Assembly (NCBI GenBank): GCA_964631945.1
Contig: CAZWAY010000014.1
Location: 1 to 64,000 of the forward strand
Direction: 5' to 3'
Source: JABFRZ01 sp964631945
Lineage (GTDB): Bacteria > Planctomycetota > UBA1135 > GCA-002686595
DNA length: 64,000 nt
Positions within the stretch are counted from its first letter, which is position 1; every line of letters begins with the position of its first letter. Positions 23,571 through 32,100 of this stretch are shown piece after piece. The notes beneath the pieces are model-generated. The model ran no database searches. It was not told where the DNA came from and was given only the letters and a program-made list of their open reading frames with translations. Position numbers and translations under genes: made by a program.

Positions 23571-24467
23571 GTGCCTCCTTCTGCCGACCGGCGTCGCTTC
23601 GTGGCAGGGAGCCTCGGGCTCGTCGCCGGAGTGGCGTGCCGACCGACGCGTTCCGAGCCGGACCCTACGATGACGAACCGAGATCCCGCCGCGCCGACTC
23701 AGCCGGTGCTGTTCGTCGGGCACGGCTCGCCGCTGAACGCGATCGAGGACAACCGCTGGAGCCGCGCGTTCCGAGGATTGGCCGGCGAGCTGGCGCGGCC
23801 CAGGGCGATCCTGGCGGTCTCGGCGCACTGGTACGGGCGCGGCAGCTTCGTGACCGTGGAAGAGCGGCCGGAGACGATCCACGACTTCGGCGGCTTCCCC
23901 GAGGCGCTCTTCGCCGTGCAGTACCCCGCGCCGGGCGCGCCCGAGCTGGCGCGGCGCGTGCGCGCCCTCATCGGGGCGGAGGTCGTGGGGGAGAGCCGCG
24001 AGTGGGGCCTCGACCACGGCACCTGGAGCGTGCTCGTGCACCTCTTCCCCGCGGCCGACGTGCCGGTCGTGCAGCTCAGCCTGGACGCGACGCTCGCGCC
24101 CGAGCGCCACCTCGCGCTCGCGCGACGGCTCGCGCCGCTCGCGCACGAGGGCGTGCTCGTCCTGGGTTCGGGCAACGCGGTCCACAACCTCGGCGACGCC
24201 TTCGCGCGCATGCGCAGCGGCGACGCCAGCGTGCCCGCGTGGGCGGCCGAGTTCGACGCGGACGTGGCGCGTGCGAGCCGCGAGCACGACGGCGCGTTCC
24301 TCGCGCGCGCGCTCGCGGGCGCAGGCGGGCGCCAGGCCCACCCCACGCCCGAACACTACCTGCCGCTGCTCTACGCGCTCGGCGCGGCCGCCCCGGATGC
24401 GCCGGTGAGCTTCCCGATCGAGGGCTTCGACCACTCGCTCTCGATGCGTACGGTGCGCTTCGGATGA
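23571..24467 (+). CDS. Extradiol ring-cleavage (DODA/YgiD-type) enzyme with Tat-like lipoprotein signal
   Basis: The family opens catechol rings using Fe or Zn. Motifs fit the LigB superfamily: VLFVGHGSPLNAIEDN (metal His), SAHWYGRGSFV (His), DHGTWSVLVHLFP (His), and LGSGNAVHNLG (His); HPTPEHYLPLLYALGAA is also typical of YgiD. Residues 7-10 are RRRF, followed by a hydrophobic run ending VAGVAC, which looks like a twin-arginine signal with a lipobox. Known YgiD proteins are cytoplasmic, so export is unusual. An internal ATG at 23670 would give a normal cytosolic protein; the promoter box favours the long form. Its stop overlaps pdxA by ATGA. Confidence 0.82.
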   Translation: MPPSADRRRFVAGSLGLVAGVACRPTRSEPDPTMTNRDPAAPTQPVLFVGHGSPLNAIEDNRWSRAFRGLAGELARPRAILAVSAHWYGRGSFVTVEERPETIHDFGGFPEALFAVQYPAPGAPELARRVRALIGAEVVGESREWGLDHGTWSVLVHLFPAADVPVVQLSLDATLAPERHLALARRLAPLAHEGVLVLGSGNAVHNLGDAFARMRSGDASVPAWAAEFDADVARASREHDGAFLARALAGAGGRQAHPTPEHYLPLLYALGAAAPDAPVSFPIEGFDHSLSMRTVRFG

Positions 24468-25462
24468 GCGCCGCCGTGGATGCGCGACCGCTGCTGGCGC
24501 TGACGGCCGGCGACCCGGCCGGGGTCGGGCCGGAGCTCGTCGCCCGGCTCTTGGAGGAGCCCGAGCTCGCCCGGCGCGTGCGCCTGCTCGCCCTCGGGCC
24601 GGCCGCGTGCCGCCCGGGGCGCGTGCCGCTGCTCGCGCCGGACGCCGACCCGCGCGCGCTGGCGGCGCACGCCTGGCTCACGACCAGCACGGCGCACGAC
24701 TGGGAGCTCGGGCGCCCGCAGGCCTCGGCCGGCCGCGCGGCGCTGGCGGCGCTGCGCGCGGGCCATGAGCTCGCCCTGGCGGGCCGCGTGGACGGGCTGG
24801 TGTGCGCGCCGGTCTCGAAGGAGGCCTTGCACCTCGCGGGCGAGAGGGTCGAGGGCCAGACCGAACTGCTCGGACGCTGGGCCGGGAAGCCCGAGGTCGA
24901 GATGCTCGGTCTCGCGCGCGAGCTGCGCGTGCTGCTGCTCACGCGCCACGTGCCGCTGCGCGCCGCGCTCGAGGCCATCACGCCCGCGCGCCTCGACGCG
25001 CACCTCGTGCTGCTCGATCAGGGTCTGCGCCAGCTCGGCTTCGCGACCCCACGCCTGGCGCTGGCCGGGCTGAACCCGCACGCGGGCGAGAACGGTCTGC
25101 TCGGCTCGGAGGACCGGGACCTGCTCGTGCCGGCCGTGGCGCGCGCGCGCGCGGCGGGCCTCGACGTGCTCGGGCCGCTCTCGCCCGACACGGTCTTCCT
25201 GCGCGCCGCGCGCGGCGAGTTCGAGGGCGTCTTGGCGCTGTACCACGACCAGGCCTTCATCCCGCTCAAGCTGCACGCTCCGGGCGAGGGCATCACCGTC
25301 TTGCTCGGCCTGCCGTACCTGCGCGTCTCGCCGGCCCACGGGACGGCCTTCGATCTCGCCGGCAGCGGCCGGGCCGACGCGGGCAACCTGCGCGTTGCGC
25401 TGGAAGCCGCCGCGCGCTTCGCGCCCAGCTACTGCGCGCCCTCCGCCGACGCGCGCACCTGA
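24464..25462 (+). CDS. pdxA: 4-Hydroxythreonine-4-phosphate dehydrogenase family
   Basis: PdxA oxidises 4-phosphohydroxy-threonine in the DXP-dependent pathway to pyridoxal phosphate. Motifs: GDPAGVGPELVARLL at the N-terminus, LALYHDQAFIPLK (metal His/Asp region) and GLPYLRVSPAHGTAFDLAG near the C-terminus, all PdxA signatures. Length (332) is normal. The window also carries pdxS and pdxT, the other route to the same vitamin, so this could be a PdxA2-type paralogue acting on another hydroxy-acid phosphate. It follows the DODA-like gene by ATGA overlap and its end overlaps the convergent TPR gene by 34 bases. Confidence 0.87.
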   Translation: MSAAVDARPLLALTAGDPAGVGPELVARLLEEPELARRVRLLALGPAACRPGRVPLLAPDADPRALAAHAWLTTSTAHDWELGRPQASAGRAALAALRAGHELALAGRVDGLVCAPVSKEALHLAGERVEGQTELLGRWAGKPEVEMLGLARELRVLLLTRHVPLRAALEAITPARLDAHLVLLDQGLRQLGFATPRLALAGLNPHAGENGLLGSEDRDLLVPAVARARAAGLDVLGPLSPDTVFLRAARGEFEGVLALYHDQAFIPLKLHAPGEGITVLLGLPYLRVSPAHGTAFDLAGSGRADAGNLRVALEAAARFAPSYCAPSADART

Positions 25463-25998
25463 GCCGCGAGCGCCGCGGCTCGCGGGTCGCCGAGGGCGGC
25501 GGCGCGCTCCAGGGCCGCGGCGGCGGCGGCCCGCAGCGCGCGCGCACCGCCGGGGTCGAGCTCGGGATCGCCCGCGGCCTTGGCGAACAGCACGAGCCCG
25601 CCGAAGAGCTCGAGCTCGGCCGGTTGCGCCGCGCGCTCCACGCCCCGCGCGAGCAGCGCGAGCCCGGCCTCGAACCAAGCCCGGCGCCGCGCGAGCTCGG
25701 GCTCGCGTTCGCGCGAAGCCAGGTCGAACACCAGGTGCGCGGCCAGCGTTTCCCAGCCCTCGCTCGCGCGCGGGTCCAGGGCCAGCGCGCTCTCGGCCAG
25801 CTCCAGCGCGCGCGCCTCCTCGCCGCGCCGGCTGGCGGCGTGGAAGCGCAGCCATTGCAGCTGGGCCGCCAGGCTCGCGAACGGGCCCAGCACGAGCAGG
25901 CGCGGCCCTCCGGCCGGCGGCGGCGCCGGTGCGAGCCAGGCCACCAGCGCGAGCGCCAGCGCGCCGAGCCAGAGGCCGCGCCGCGCGTACGAGCTCAC
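25429..25998 (-). CDS. TPR-like protein after an ABC exporter
   Basis: The 189-residue protein has one N-terminal hydrophobic segment (about residues 7-28) and then helices with a TPR look (ALELAESALALDPRASEGWETLAAHLVFDLA). The rest is Ala/Leu/Glu helices. No family name can be given. GTG start overlaps the stop of the permease gene by 4 bases (GTGA), so it is the third gene of the ABC operon and may be an accessory subunit or an assembly protein. It overlaps pdxA on the other strand by 34 bases. Confidence 0.7.
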   Translation of the reverse strand: MSSYARRGLWLGALALALVAWLAPAPPPAGGPRLLVLGPFASLAAQLQWLRFHAASRRGEEARALELAESALALDPRASEGWETLAAHLVFDLASREREPELARRRAWFEAGLALLARGVERAAQPAELELFGGLVLFAKAAGDPELDPGGARALRAAAAAALERAAALGDPRAAALAAQVRASAEGAQ

Positions 25999-27044
25999 GG
26001 CGCGCCCCCCGCCCGTCGGAACGAGCGCGCCTGGAGCGCGAGGCCGAGGGCCACGGCACCCAGCGCGCCGGCGAAGGCGGCGGGCGCCACGGGAGCCGGC
26101 GCCAGGCCGCGGCCGAGTTCCTGCCACGCAAGCGGCAGATCCGCGCCGGGCACCCAGGCCACACGGCTCGCGTGGGTCCACGCCCAGAGCTGCAGCGCCA
26201 GCACCAGGCCGGCGGCGAGGGCGGGACGCAGCACGCTCCCCAGGCCGAGCGCGAGCGCGCAACCCGCGGCCAGCGCGAGCCCGACGCGCAGGCCGAGCGC
26301 GAGCGCGCCACGGCGCTCGCTCGCCACCGGCCCGAGCACCGTGAGGGCCCCAGGGCCGAGCACGAGCACGGCGCCCGAGCCCACGCGTTCGAGCTCGAGC
26401 TCCAGGCCCTCTGCGCCGGCCACGGGCGGCTCGAGTTCGAGCCGCGTGCGGCTCGACACGCGCGCCTCGACCGCGCTCTCGGCTGGGCTCCCGACCGCGG
26501 CCGAGCGCGCTCCGAGGCGCGCCGTCGCGGCCGGTCCGGCGCCGAGCGTGACGCCCACCTCGAGCCGCAGGCGTTCGCCCGGGGCCAGCGCGGGAATGCG
26601 CCAGTGCGCGCGCGGGGTCGCGTCCATCAGCACGGCGGGGGGGGCCTCGAGCGCGCGCAGCGTGCGCCAGGTGGGCCGATCCCCGGCGACCGCGAGCTCT
26701 CCCGCCAGCGCCGCCAGGAACGCCGCCGAGCTCGCGGCCAGCACGCAGCCGAGCCCGAGCGCGGCCGAGAGCGCGCTCGCGCGGACGGGCGTCGGTCCGA
26801 GCCAGGCGCGTTCGGCGCTCGTGCCGAGGCGCGCGGCGAGGAAGCAGAAGAGCGGCGCGAGGGCGGCCAGCACGCTCCACGCGTTCTGGCGCGCCAGCGC
26901 GCGCACGCCGGCCGCCCCGTGGGCGTCGAGCTCCACCGGCGCCATTCCGGAACCGCGCGCGGCCAGCGCCAGCAGGAGCGCCAGAGCGACCAGCAACCAG
27001 GGCGGCAGCGTGCGCCGCAGCGCGAGGCCCACGAGGCGCGTCAC
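25995..27044 (-). CDS. ABC transporter permease-like membrane protein
   Basis: The 349-residue protein has hydrophobic segments at about residues 15-32, 58-75 and 95-125, a soluble beta-rich section of about 120 residues in the middle, and three more hydrophobic stretches in the last 110 residues. It starts with GTG overlapping the stop of the ATPase gene (GTGA). I infer it is the membrane partner of that ATPase from position and topology; no residue motif proves it. The central soluble part is probably outside the cytoplasm. The substrate is unknown. Confidence 0.65.
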   Translation of the reverse strand: MTRLVGLALRRTLPPWLLVALALLLALAARGSGMAPVELDAHGAAGVRALARQNAWSVLAALAPLFCFLAARLGTSAERAWLGPTPVRASALSAALGLGCVLAASSAAFLAALAGELAVAGDRPTWRTLRALEAPPAVLMDATPRAHWRIPALAPGERLRLEVGVTLGAGPAATARLGARSAAVGSPAESAVEARVSSRTRLELEPPVAGAEGLELELERVGSGAVLVLGPGALTVLGPVASERRGALALGLRVGLALAAGCALALGLGSVLRPALAAGLVLALQLWAWTHASRVAWVPGADLPLAWQELGRGLAPAPVAPAAFAGALGAVALGLALQARSFRRAGGAP

Positions 27045-27793
27045 GCCCAGTGGTCCCGCCGGGGCGTGGCGAGTTCGCGGTAGAGCGCGAGCAGTCGCCC
27101 GCGCGTGCCGAGCAGCTCTTCGGTCGGCCCGCTCGCGGCCAGGCGACCCGCGATCAGCACCGCCGTGCGCGCGCAGTGCTCCTGCAGCTCGAGCTCGCCG
27201 TGCGAGGCGAAGACCAGGCTCGCGCCGCGCGCGCGCGCCTCGTGCAGGAGTTCGTCCAGGACCACGTGTCCCTCGGCGTCGAGCCCGACCGTGGGCTCGT
27301 CGAGCAGCAGCAACTCCGGCCGGTGCAGCAGCGCCTGGCACAGGCCGAAGCGGCGCTTCATGCCCAGGCTGAAGCGTCCGAGCGGCGTGCGCGTCTCCGC
27401 CGCGAGGCCCACGCGCGCGAGCCACTCGCGGGCCGCGCGCCGGCGCTCGGCCCGCGCCAGCCCGTGCAGGGAACCGAGCAGCTCCAGCACCGCCAGCGGC
27501 CGCAGCTCGGCCGGGAACGGGAAGCCGTCCGGCAGGTAGCCGAGCCGCCGGCGCGCCGCGCGCGTCTCGATGTCGTCGCCGAAGACCCGCACGCGTCCGC
27601 TCGAGGCGCGCTCGATGCCGGCCAGGATGCGCAGCAGCGTGCTCTTGCCCGAGCCGTTCGGGCCGACCAGCCCGAGGCTCTCGCCGGGGGCGAGGGTGAG
27701 CTCCAGCCCGGCCAGCACCGTGCGCGTCCGGCCCAGCCAGCCCACGCGGTAGTGCCTGCTCAGGCCGCGAACCTCCAGCGCGCTCTGGCTCAT
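27041..27793 (-). CDS. ABC transporter ATP-binding protein
   Basis: A 250-residue ATPase with Walker A GPNGSGKST, a degenerate signature FSLGMKRRFG in place of LSGGQ, Walker B LLLLDEPTVGLD and an H-loop histidine in VFASHGELE. This subtype (signature SxGMKRR) is seen in exporters of the Nod/CcmA/gliding type. It is first of three overlapping genes with a membrane protein and a TPR-like protein, so the complex most likely exports something or reshapes the membrane. Only 66 bases separate it from the divergent thioredoxin-like gene. Confidence 0.9.
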   Translation of the reverse strand: MSQSALEVRGLSRHYRVGWLGRTRTVLAGLELTLAPGESLGLVGPNGSGKSTLLRILAGIERASSGRVRVFGDDIETRAARRRLGYLPDGFPFPAELRPLAVLELLGSLHGLARAERRRAAREWLARVGLAAETRTPLGRFSLGMKRRFGLCQALLHRPELLLLDEPTVGLDAEGHVVLDELLHEARARGASLVFASHGELELQEHCARTAVLIAGRLAASGPTEELLGTRGRLLALYRELATPRRDHWA

Positions 27794-27859
27794 CCGTTCC
27801 GCTGCATCGGAGACGCCAGTATTGCCGTCGGAGCCCCGCCGGTCCACGCTATCGGGACC

Positions 27860-28204
27860 ATGTTGGCCCGACTGTTCGCGCGCTGGCGCCGTGCGCGCAC
27901 GCCCATCGAACTCGTCCTGTACACCCGGGCGCACTGTCCGCTGTGCGACGAGATGAAGGCGGTGCTCGCGCGCGCGCGCGTGCGCCCGCCCTTCCGGCTG
28001 CGCGAAGTGGACGTGGACGGCGATGCCGAGCTCGTGGCGCGCCACGGGCGCTCGCTGCCGGTGCTGGAGATCGCCGGGCGCGCGGCCTTCAAGGGCCGTC
28101 TCCATCCGGCCGAGTTCGCGCGCAAGTACGCGCGCCGCGTGGCCGAGCTGGCGGCCGAGGGGGCGCGCGCGCCGCAGGCGCCCGGAGCGAGCGAGCATGC
28201 CTGA
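27860..28204 (+). CDS. Glutaredoxin-like thiol protein
   Basis: A 114-residue thioredoxin fold with active site CPLC (residues 26-29) in LVLYTRAHCPLCDEMK, cis-proline in SLPVLEI, and a strand AAFKGRLHP. This matches the glutaredoxin-like (DUF836/NrdH-related) small family. The C-terminal 20 residues are low-complexity. It should be a cytoplasmic redox protein; the partner is unknown. Its stop lies 8 bases inside the next gene (ATG at 28197), so the two are coupled. Upstream is TATCGG only 4 bases before the ATG, a weaker version of the local promoter box. Confidence 0.8.
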   Translation: MLARLFARWRRARTPIELVLYTRAHCPLCDEMKAVLARARVRPPFRLREVDVDGDAELVARHGRSLPVLEIAGRAAFKGRLHPAEFARKYARRVAELAAEGARAPQAPGASEHA

Positions 28205-28859
28205 GCCCGGAGAAGCACGTCTGTTCGTGCTGGCGGGACCGGACCTCGCGCGCTCGTTCGCGCTGGGCGAGCGCACGACCCTGGGGCGGGCCGAGGAGTG
28301 CGACGTCGTGCTGCAGGACCGCTCCATCAGTCGCAAGCACGCCGTGCTCGTGCGCCAGGGCGAGCGCTGGTTCGTGCAGGACCTGGGCTCGACCAACGGG
28401 GTCTCCAAGGACGGCAAGCGCGGCGAGCGCCTGGAGCTCGGCGACGGCGACGAGTTCAAGCTGGGCGACCTGCCGCTGCGCCTGCGACTCTCGGCCGCGC
28501 CGGCCGCGCAGGAGATCGAGTTCGAGTCCAGCGCACCCGCCGTGGCCAGTCCACCGCGCGTCGAGGCGCGTCCGGCCGAGCCGAAACCTGCGCGCAGTCC
28601 GATGCCGTCCGCGGACGAGGTGGAGATCGAGATCGAGGGCCCGGACGAGCCCGTGTCGGCGCGTCCCGCCCGCGCGGAACTCGCCGCGACCACCTTCCAC
28701 GCGCCGCGCGCGGCGCGCCGCACCGGGTTCTTCTCCTCCGATCTCGAGCAGCAGCCCTTCTGGTTGCGCTGCCTGGTCGCGCTCGGGGTGCTCGTCCTCG
28801 GCGCCGGTCTCGCCTATGGCGTTTTCCAGGCCGTGTTGATGCTGCGCGCGGGTCTGTGA
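28197..28859 (+). CDS. FHA-domain protein with C-terminal membrane anchor
   Basis: The 220-residue protein begins with an FHA domain, which binds phosphothreonine: TTLGRAEECDVVLQD, SISRKHAVLV, and DLGSTNGVSKDG (residues about 25-75) hold the conserved Gly-Arg, Ser-His and Asn-Gly positions. A disordered acidic linker of about 80 residues follows, then one transmembrane helix (about 193-215). The FHA domain should therefore face the cytoplasm, tethered to a membrane. No Ser/Thr kinase is in the window. It overlaps the glutaredoxin-like gene by 8 bases. Confidence 0.88.
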   Translation: MPEPGEARLFVLAGPDLARSFALGERTTLGRAEECDVVLQDRSISRKHAVLVRQGERWFVQDLGSTNGVSKDGKRGERLELGDGDEFKLGDLPLRLRLSAAPAAQEIEFESSAPAVASPPRVEARPAEPKPARSPMPSADEVEIEIEGPDEPVSARPARAELAATTFHAPRAARRTGFFSSDLEQQPFWLRCLVALGVLVLGAGLAYGVFQAVLMLRAGL

Positions 28860-28898
28860 CGCGACCAGCGTGCGGTGTTCAGCGTCGGAGGGGCCGAG

Positions 28899-28904
28899 TA
28901 GACT
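28899..28904 (+). promoter_or_regulatory. TAGACT -10 box before the TPR lipoprotein gene
   Basis: TAGACT lies 11 bases before an ATG (28916) that opens a 7-codon frame, and 31 bases before the lipoprotein start. Confidence 0.45.
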
Positions 28905-28915
28905 GTCCGGCTCCC

Positions 28916-28939
28916 ATGCCGAGCGGCGAGTGTCCATGA
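28916..28939 (+). CDS. Possible 7-codon upstream frame (MPSGECP)
   Basis: An ATG 11 bases behind a TAGACT box opens a frame that ends TGA, overlapping the ATG of the TPR lipoprotein gene as ATGA. The main gene has no Shine-Dalgarno site, so ribosomes might start on the near-leaderless ATG and restart at the main gene. It may equally be chance. Confidence 0.3.
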   Translation: MPSGECP

Positions 28940-30396
28940 AGGCGATCGAGGCCAAGGCGACCGGAACGAGGCGGCCTCCCTACCCGTGTGGCTGGCTCCT
29001 GGCCTCGCTGGCGTTCGCCGGAGCGTTGCTCGGCTGCGGCCCGAGCGACCCCGAACCGCCCGTGCCCGTCAATCTGGCCGAGTTCGATCCGCTGGCTGCG
29101 GCGCGCATCAACGAAGCCCTGGCCCACGTGCGCGCCGACCCGCGCCGCGCGCAGGTCTGGGCCGACCTGGGCGCCACCTACCTCTCCGAGCACCTCAAGG
29201 ACCTGGCCATCCAGTGTCTGAGGGTGGCCGAGGAGCTCAAGCCGGGCCAGCCGAAGTGGCCTTACCACGTGGGCGTCATGCTGGCGCGGACCGGCGCGCT
29301 CGAGGAGGCCGGCGCGGCGCTGCAGCGCTCGATCGACCTCGAGCCGGGCTATGCGCCGAGCCACGCCCGCCTCGGCAAGGTGCACTTCGATCTCGGCGAT
29401 CTGGACGCGGCCGAACGCTCCTTCCGCCGGGCCACCGAGCTCGATTCGACCTATCCCGGCGGCTGGGTCGGGCTGGCGCGCGTCGAGCTGCAGCGCGATC
29501 ACGTGGCCGAGGCCATCGCCATCCTGGAGCGGCTCGCGCGCGAGGACCCGGACAGCCGCACCTTCCGCCAGCTCCTGGCGACCGCCCGCCGCCAGCTCGA
29601 CCCCAGCACTCCGCTGGAGCCGGAGAGCGTGCTCGCCGACGAGGAGTTGCAGGTCTGGAACGACCCGTGGGCGCTCGAGGCGCGTGCCTTCACGCGCGTG
29701 CCGGTCATGCTGCAGATCAACCTGCTGCTCGAGCAGGGCGATCCGAGCGGGGCCCTGGCGTTGCTGCAGGAAGAGCGGGCGCAGGGTCGCGACGAGAACG
29801 AGCTCGCACCGCAGTTCGCGCTGGCGTACATGGGGCTCGGGCAGGCGGAAGAGGCCAGCCGCGAGCTCGACGCCTTGCTCGCGCGCCAGCCCGACAACGT
29901 GCGCGCGCTCATCCTGCGGGCGGGCCTGTTCGAGAAGGCCGGCAACCACCCCGAGGTCGCGCGCATGCTCACGCGCCTGACCGTCGCGCTGCCGGGGAAT
30001 GGTCGCGCCTTCGCGCGGCTGGCCGACAAGCTGGCGCAGCTCGGACAGTTCGAGCCGGCTGTCACGGCCTACCAGCGCGCCCTCGATCTCGGTCTCTCGG
30101 GCTACGAGCTGCGCCTCTCGTTCGGGAACTGCCTGATGGCCCTCCGGCGCTGGTCCCAGGCGATCCAGCTGTTCGAGGTCATGCTGAGGGAGCGGCCCGA
30201 CGACGGCGACACCTGGCTGCAGCTCGCGCTCGCGCGCCTGCGTTCCGGGCTGCTGGACGAGGCCGCGCAGGCCATCGAGCGCGGACGAACCACGGGCAAG
30301 GCCCGCCCGCGCCTGGTCGAGAACGTGAGCAAGGCGCTGGATGACGTGCGGGCCCGGCGGGCAGCGCTCACGACGCCGCGCGAGGGCGACGGATGA
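28936..30396 (+). CDS. TPR-repeat lipoprotein
   Basis: The 486-residue protein has a signal sequence with lipobox LLGC (about residues 30-34), so it should be a lipoprotein. At least eight TPR units follow (for example PKWPYHVGVMLARTGALEEAGAAL, cut here to the pattern W-LG-Y-A-P at 32-36 residue spacing), covering about residues 70-470. TPR solenoids bind other proteins. The stop overlaps the start of the ASPIC/UnbV gene by ATGA. TPR next to ASPIC/UnbV-FG-GAP proteins is a common pair in Planctomycetota and Acidobacteriota. The substrate is unknown. Confidence 0.85.
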   Translation: MKAIEAKATGTRRPPYPCGWLLASLAFAGALLGCGPSDPEPPVPVNLAEFDPLAAARINEALAHVRADPRRAQVWADLGATYLSEHLKDLAIQCLRVAEELKPGQPKWPYHVGVMLARTGALEEAGAALQRSIDLEPGYAPSHARLGKVHFDLGDLDAAERSFRRATELDSTYPGGWVGLARVELQRDHVAEAIAILERLAREDPDSRTFRQLLATARRQLDPSTPLEPESVLADEELQVWNDPWALEARAFTRVPVMLQINLLLEQGDPSGALALLQEERAQGRDENELAPQFALAYMGLGQAEEASRELDALLARQPDNVRALILRAGLFEKAGNHPEVARMLTRLTVALPGNGRAFARLADKLAQLGQFEPAVTAYQRALDLGLSGYELRLSFGNCLMALRRWSQAIQLFEVMLRERPDDGDTWLQLALARLRSGLLDEAAQAIERGRTTGKARPRLVENVSKALDDVRARRAALTTPREGDG

Positions 30397-32096
30397 AGGC
30401 GAGCGCGGCAGAGCTTGCGCTGTGGCTCGCACTCGGAACGGCCGCCTGCGGCCAGGCGCCCTCGCCTCCAGGTCCCGCGGCGCCCGCTGGCGGATCCCAA
30501 GCGCCCTGGTTGGTGGACGAGGCCCAGGCGCGCGGCCTGGACTTCACCTGGCATTCGGGCCACCGCGACAAGCACTACTTCCCCGAGATCATCGGCGGCG
30601 GCGCCGCGCTCTTCGATCTGGAGGGCGATGGCGACCTGGACGCCTACCTCGTGCAGGGCGGGGCGCTCACGGCGCCGCCGGCCGAGCAACCCGCCAACCA
30701 GCTGTTCGAGAACCGCGGCGCGGGCCGCTTCACCGACATCAGCGCCGGGAGCGGAGCCGAGGACCGCAGCTACGGCATGGGCGTGGCCGCGGGCGACGCC
30801 GACGACGACGGGCGCACCGATCTGTACGTGACCAACGTGGGGCCGAACGTGCTGCTCGGGAACGTCGGCGCCGGCCGCTTCGAGGACCGCACCCTGGCGG
30901 CGGGCGTGGGTGAGCCCCTGTGGAGCACGAGCGCGGCCTTCGTCGACTACGACCGCGACGGCGACCTCGACCTGTACGTGGCCAACTACGTGGGCTGGAC
31001 GCTGGAGAGCGAGCGCGTGTGCTACACGCAGCCGCACCCCGAGGACTACTGCTCGCCCAACTCCTACGCCTCACCGGCACCCGACACGCTCTACCGCAAC
31101 GAGGGCGCCGGCATCTTCAAGGACGTCTCCGCGGCAGCCGGGATCCGCGCGACGCGCGGCAACGGCCTCGGGATCGTGTGCGCCGACTTCGACTCGGACG
31201 GCTGGACCGATCTGTTCGTGGCCAACGACGGCAGCCTGAACCTCCTGTGGCGCAACCTGCGCGATGGCACCTTCGAGGACGTGGCCATCGAGAGCGGCGT
31301 GGCCGTGGACCAGGAGGGCCGCAAGAAGGCCGGCATGGGCGTGCTGGCGGCCGATTTCGACTTCGACGGGGACGAGGACCTGCTGGTGGTGAACCTCGGT
31401 GGCGAGACCGATTCGTTCTACCGCAACGACGGCACGCACTTCTCCGATCGCACGCAGCTCTTCGGGCTGGGCGGGACCAGTCGCACGTTCACGCGCTTCG
31501 GTGTGGCCAGCGCGGACTTCGACCAGGACGGCTGGCTCGATCTGTACGAGTCCAACGGCCGCGTGACGCGCCGGCCGGAGTCCTCCGATGAGCAGGCCTT
31601 CGACGAGGCCAACCTCCTGTTCCGCGGTACGCCCGCGGGCAAGTTCGAGGAAGTGCTGCCGCGCGGCGGCACGGCCGAGCTCTTGGTCGCCACCAGTCGG
31701 GCCGCGGCCTTCGGCGACGTCGATGGCGACGGCGCGCTCGACGTGCTGGTGGTGAACCGCGATGCGCCCGCGTACCTGCTGCTGAACCGCGTGCCCGCGC
31801 GCGGGGCCTGGATCCGCTTCCAGGTGCGCGAGCGCAGCGGCCGCGACGCCCTGGGCGCGGAGCTGCGCATCGAGCACGGGGGCCGTGTGCTCCTGCGCAC
31901 CGTGCGCAGTGCCTACAGCTACTGCGCGGCCAACGACCCCAGCGTGCACCTCGGCCTCGGCCAGGCGACGGGCGTCGGGGCGGTGAACGTCACCTGGGCC
32001 GACGGCGAGCGCGAGCGTTTTCCCGGCCCCTACGCGGCCGGGACCGTGCACCAGCTCCGGCGTGGAGCCGGCGAGCCGCTCGCGCCCGGGCGCTGA
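30393..32096 (+). CDS. FG-GAP/VCBS repeat protein with ASPIC-UnbV C-terminal domain
   Basis: The 567-residue protein starts with a short signal with a Cys (ALGTAACGQ, likely lipoprotein). It contains seven or so calcium-binding FG-GAP/VCBS blades, each with a DxDxDG-like loop: DLEGDGDLDAYLV, DADDDGRTDLYVTN, DYDRDGDLDLYVAN, DFDSDGWTDLFVAN, DFDFDGDEDLLVVN, DFDQDGWLDLYESN and DVDGDGALDVLVVN. The last 80 residues form the ASPIC/UnbV domain (ELRIEHGGRVLLRTVRSAYSYCAANDP, LGLGQATGVGAVNVTWADG). This should be a seven-bladed extracellular beta-propeller. Its role is unknown; it is coupled to the TPR lipoprotein. Confidence 0.92.
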   Translation: MKASAAELALWLALGTAACGQAPSPPGPAAPAGGSQAPWLVDEAQARGLDFTWHSGHRDKHYFPEIIGGGAALFDLEGDGDLDAYLVQGGALTAPPAEQPANQLFENRGAGRFTDISAGSGAEDRSYGMGVAAGDADDDGRTDLYVTNVGPNVLLGNVGAGRFEDRTLAAGVGEPLWSTSAAFVDYDRDGDLDLYVANYVGWTLESERVCYTQPHPEDYCSPNSYASPAPDTLYRNEGAGIFKDVSAAAGIRATRGNGLGIVCADFDSDGWTDLFVANDGSLNLLWRNLRDGTFEDVAIESGVAVDQEGRKKAGMGVLAADFDFDGDEDLLVVNLGGETDSFYRNDGTHFSDRTQLFGLGGTSRTFTRFGVASADFDQDGWLDLYESNGRVTRRPESSDEQAFDEANLLFRGTPAGKFEEVLPRGGTAELLVATSRAAAFGDVDGDGALDVLVVNRDAPAYLLLNRVPARGAWIRFQVRERSGRDALGAELRIEHGGRVLLRTVRSAYSYCAANDPSVHLGLGQATGVGAVNVTWADGERERFPGPYAAGTVHQLRRGAGEPLAPGR

Positions 32097-32100
32097 GACC

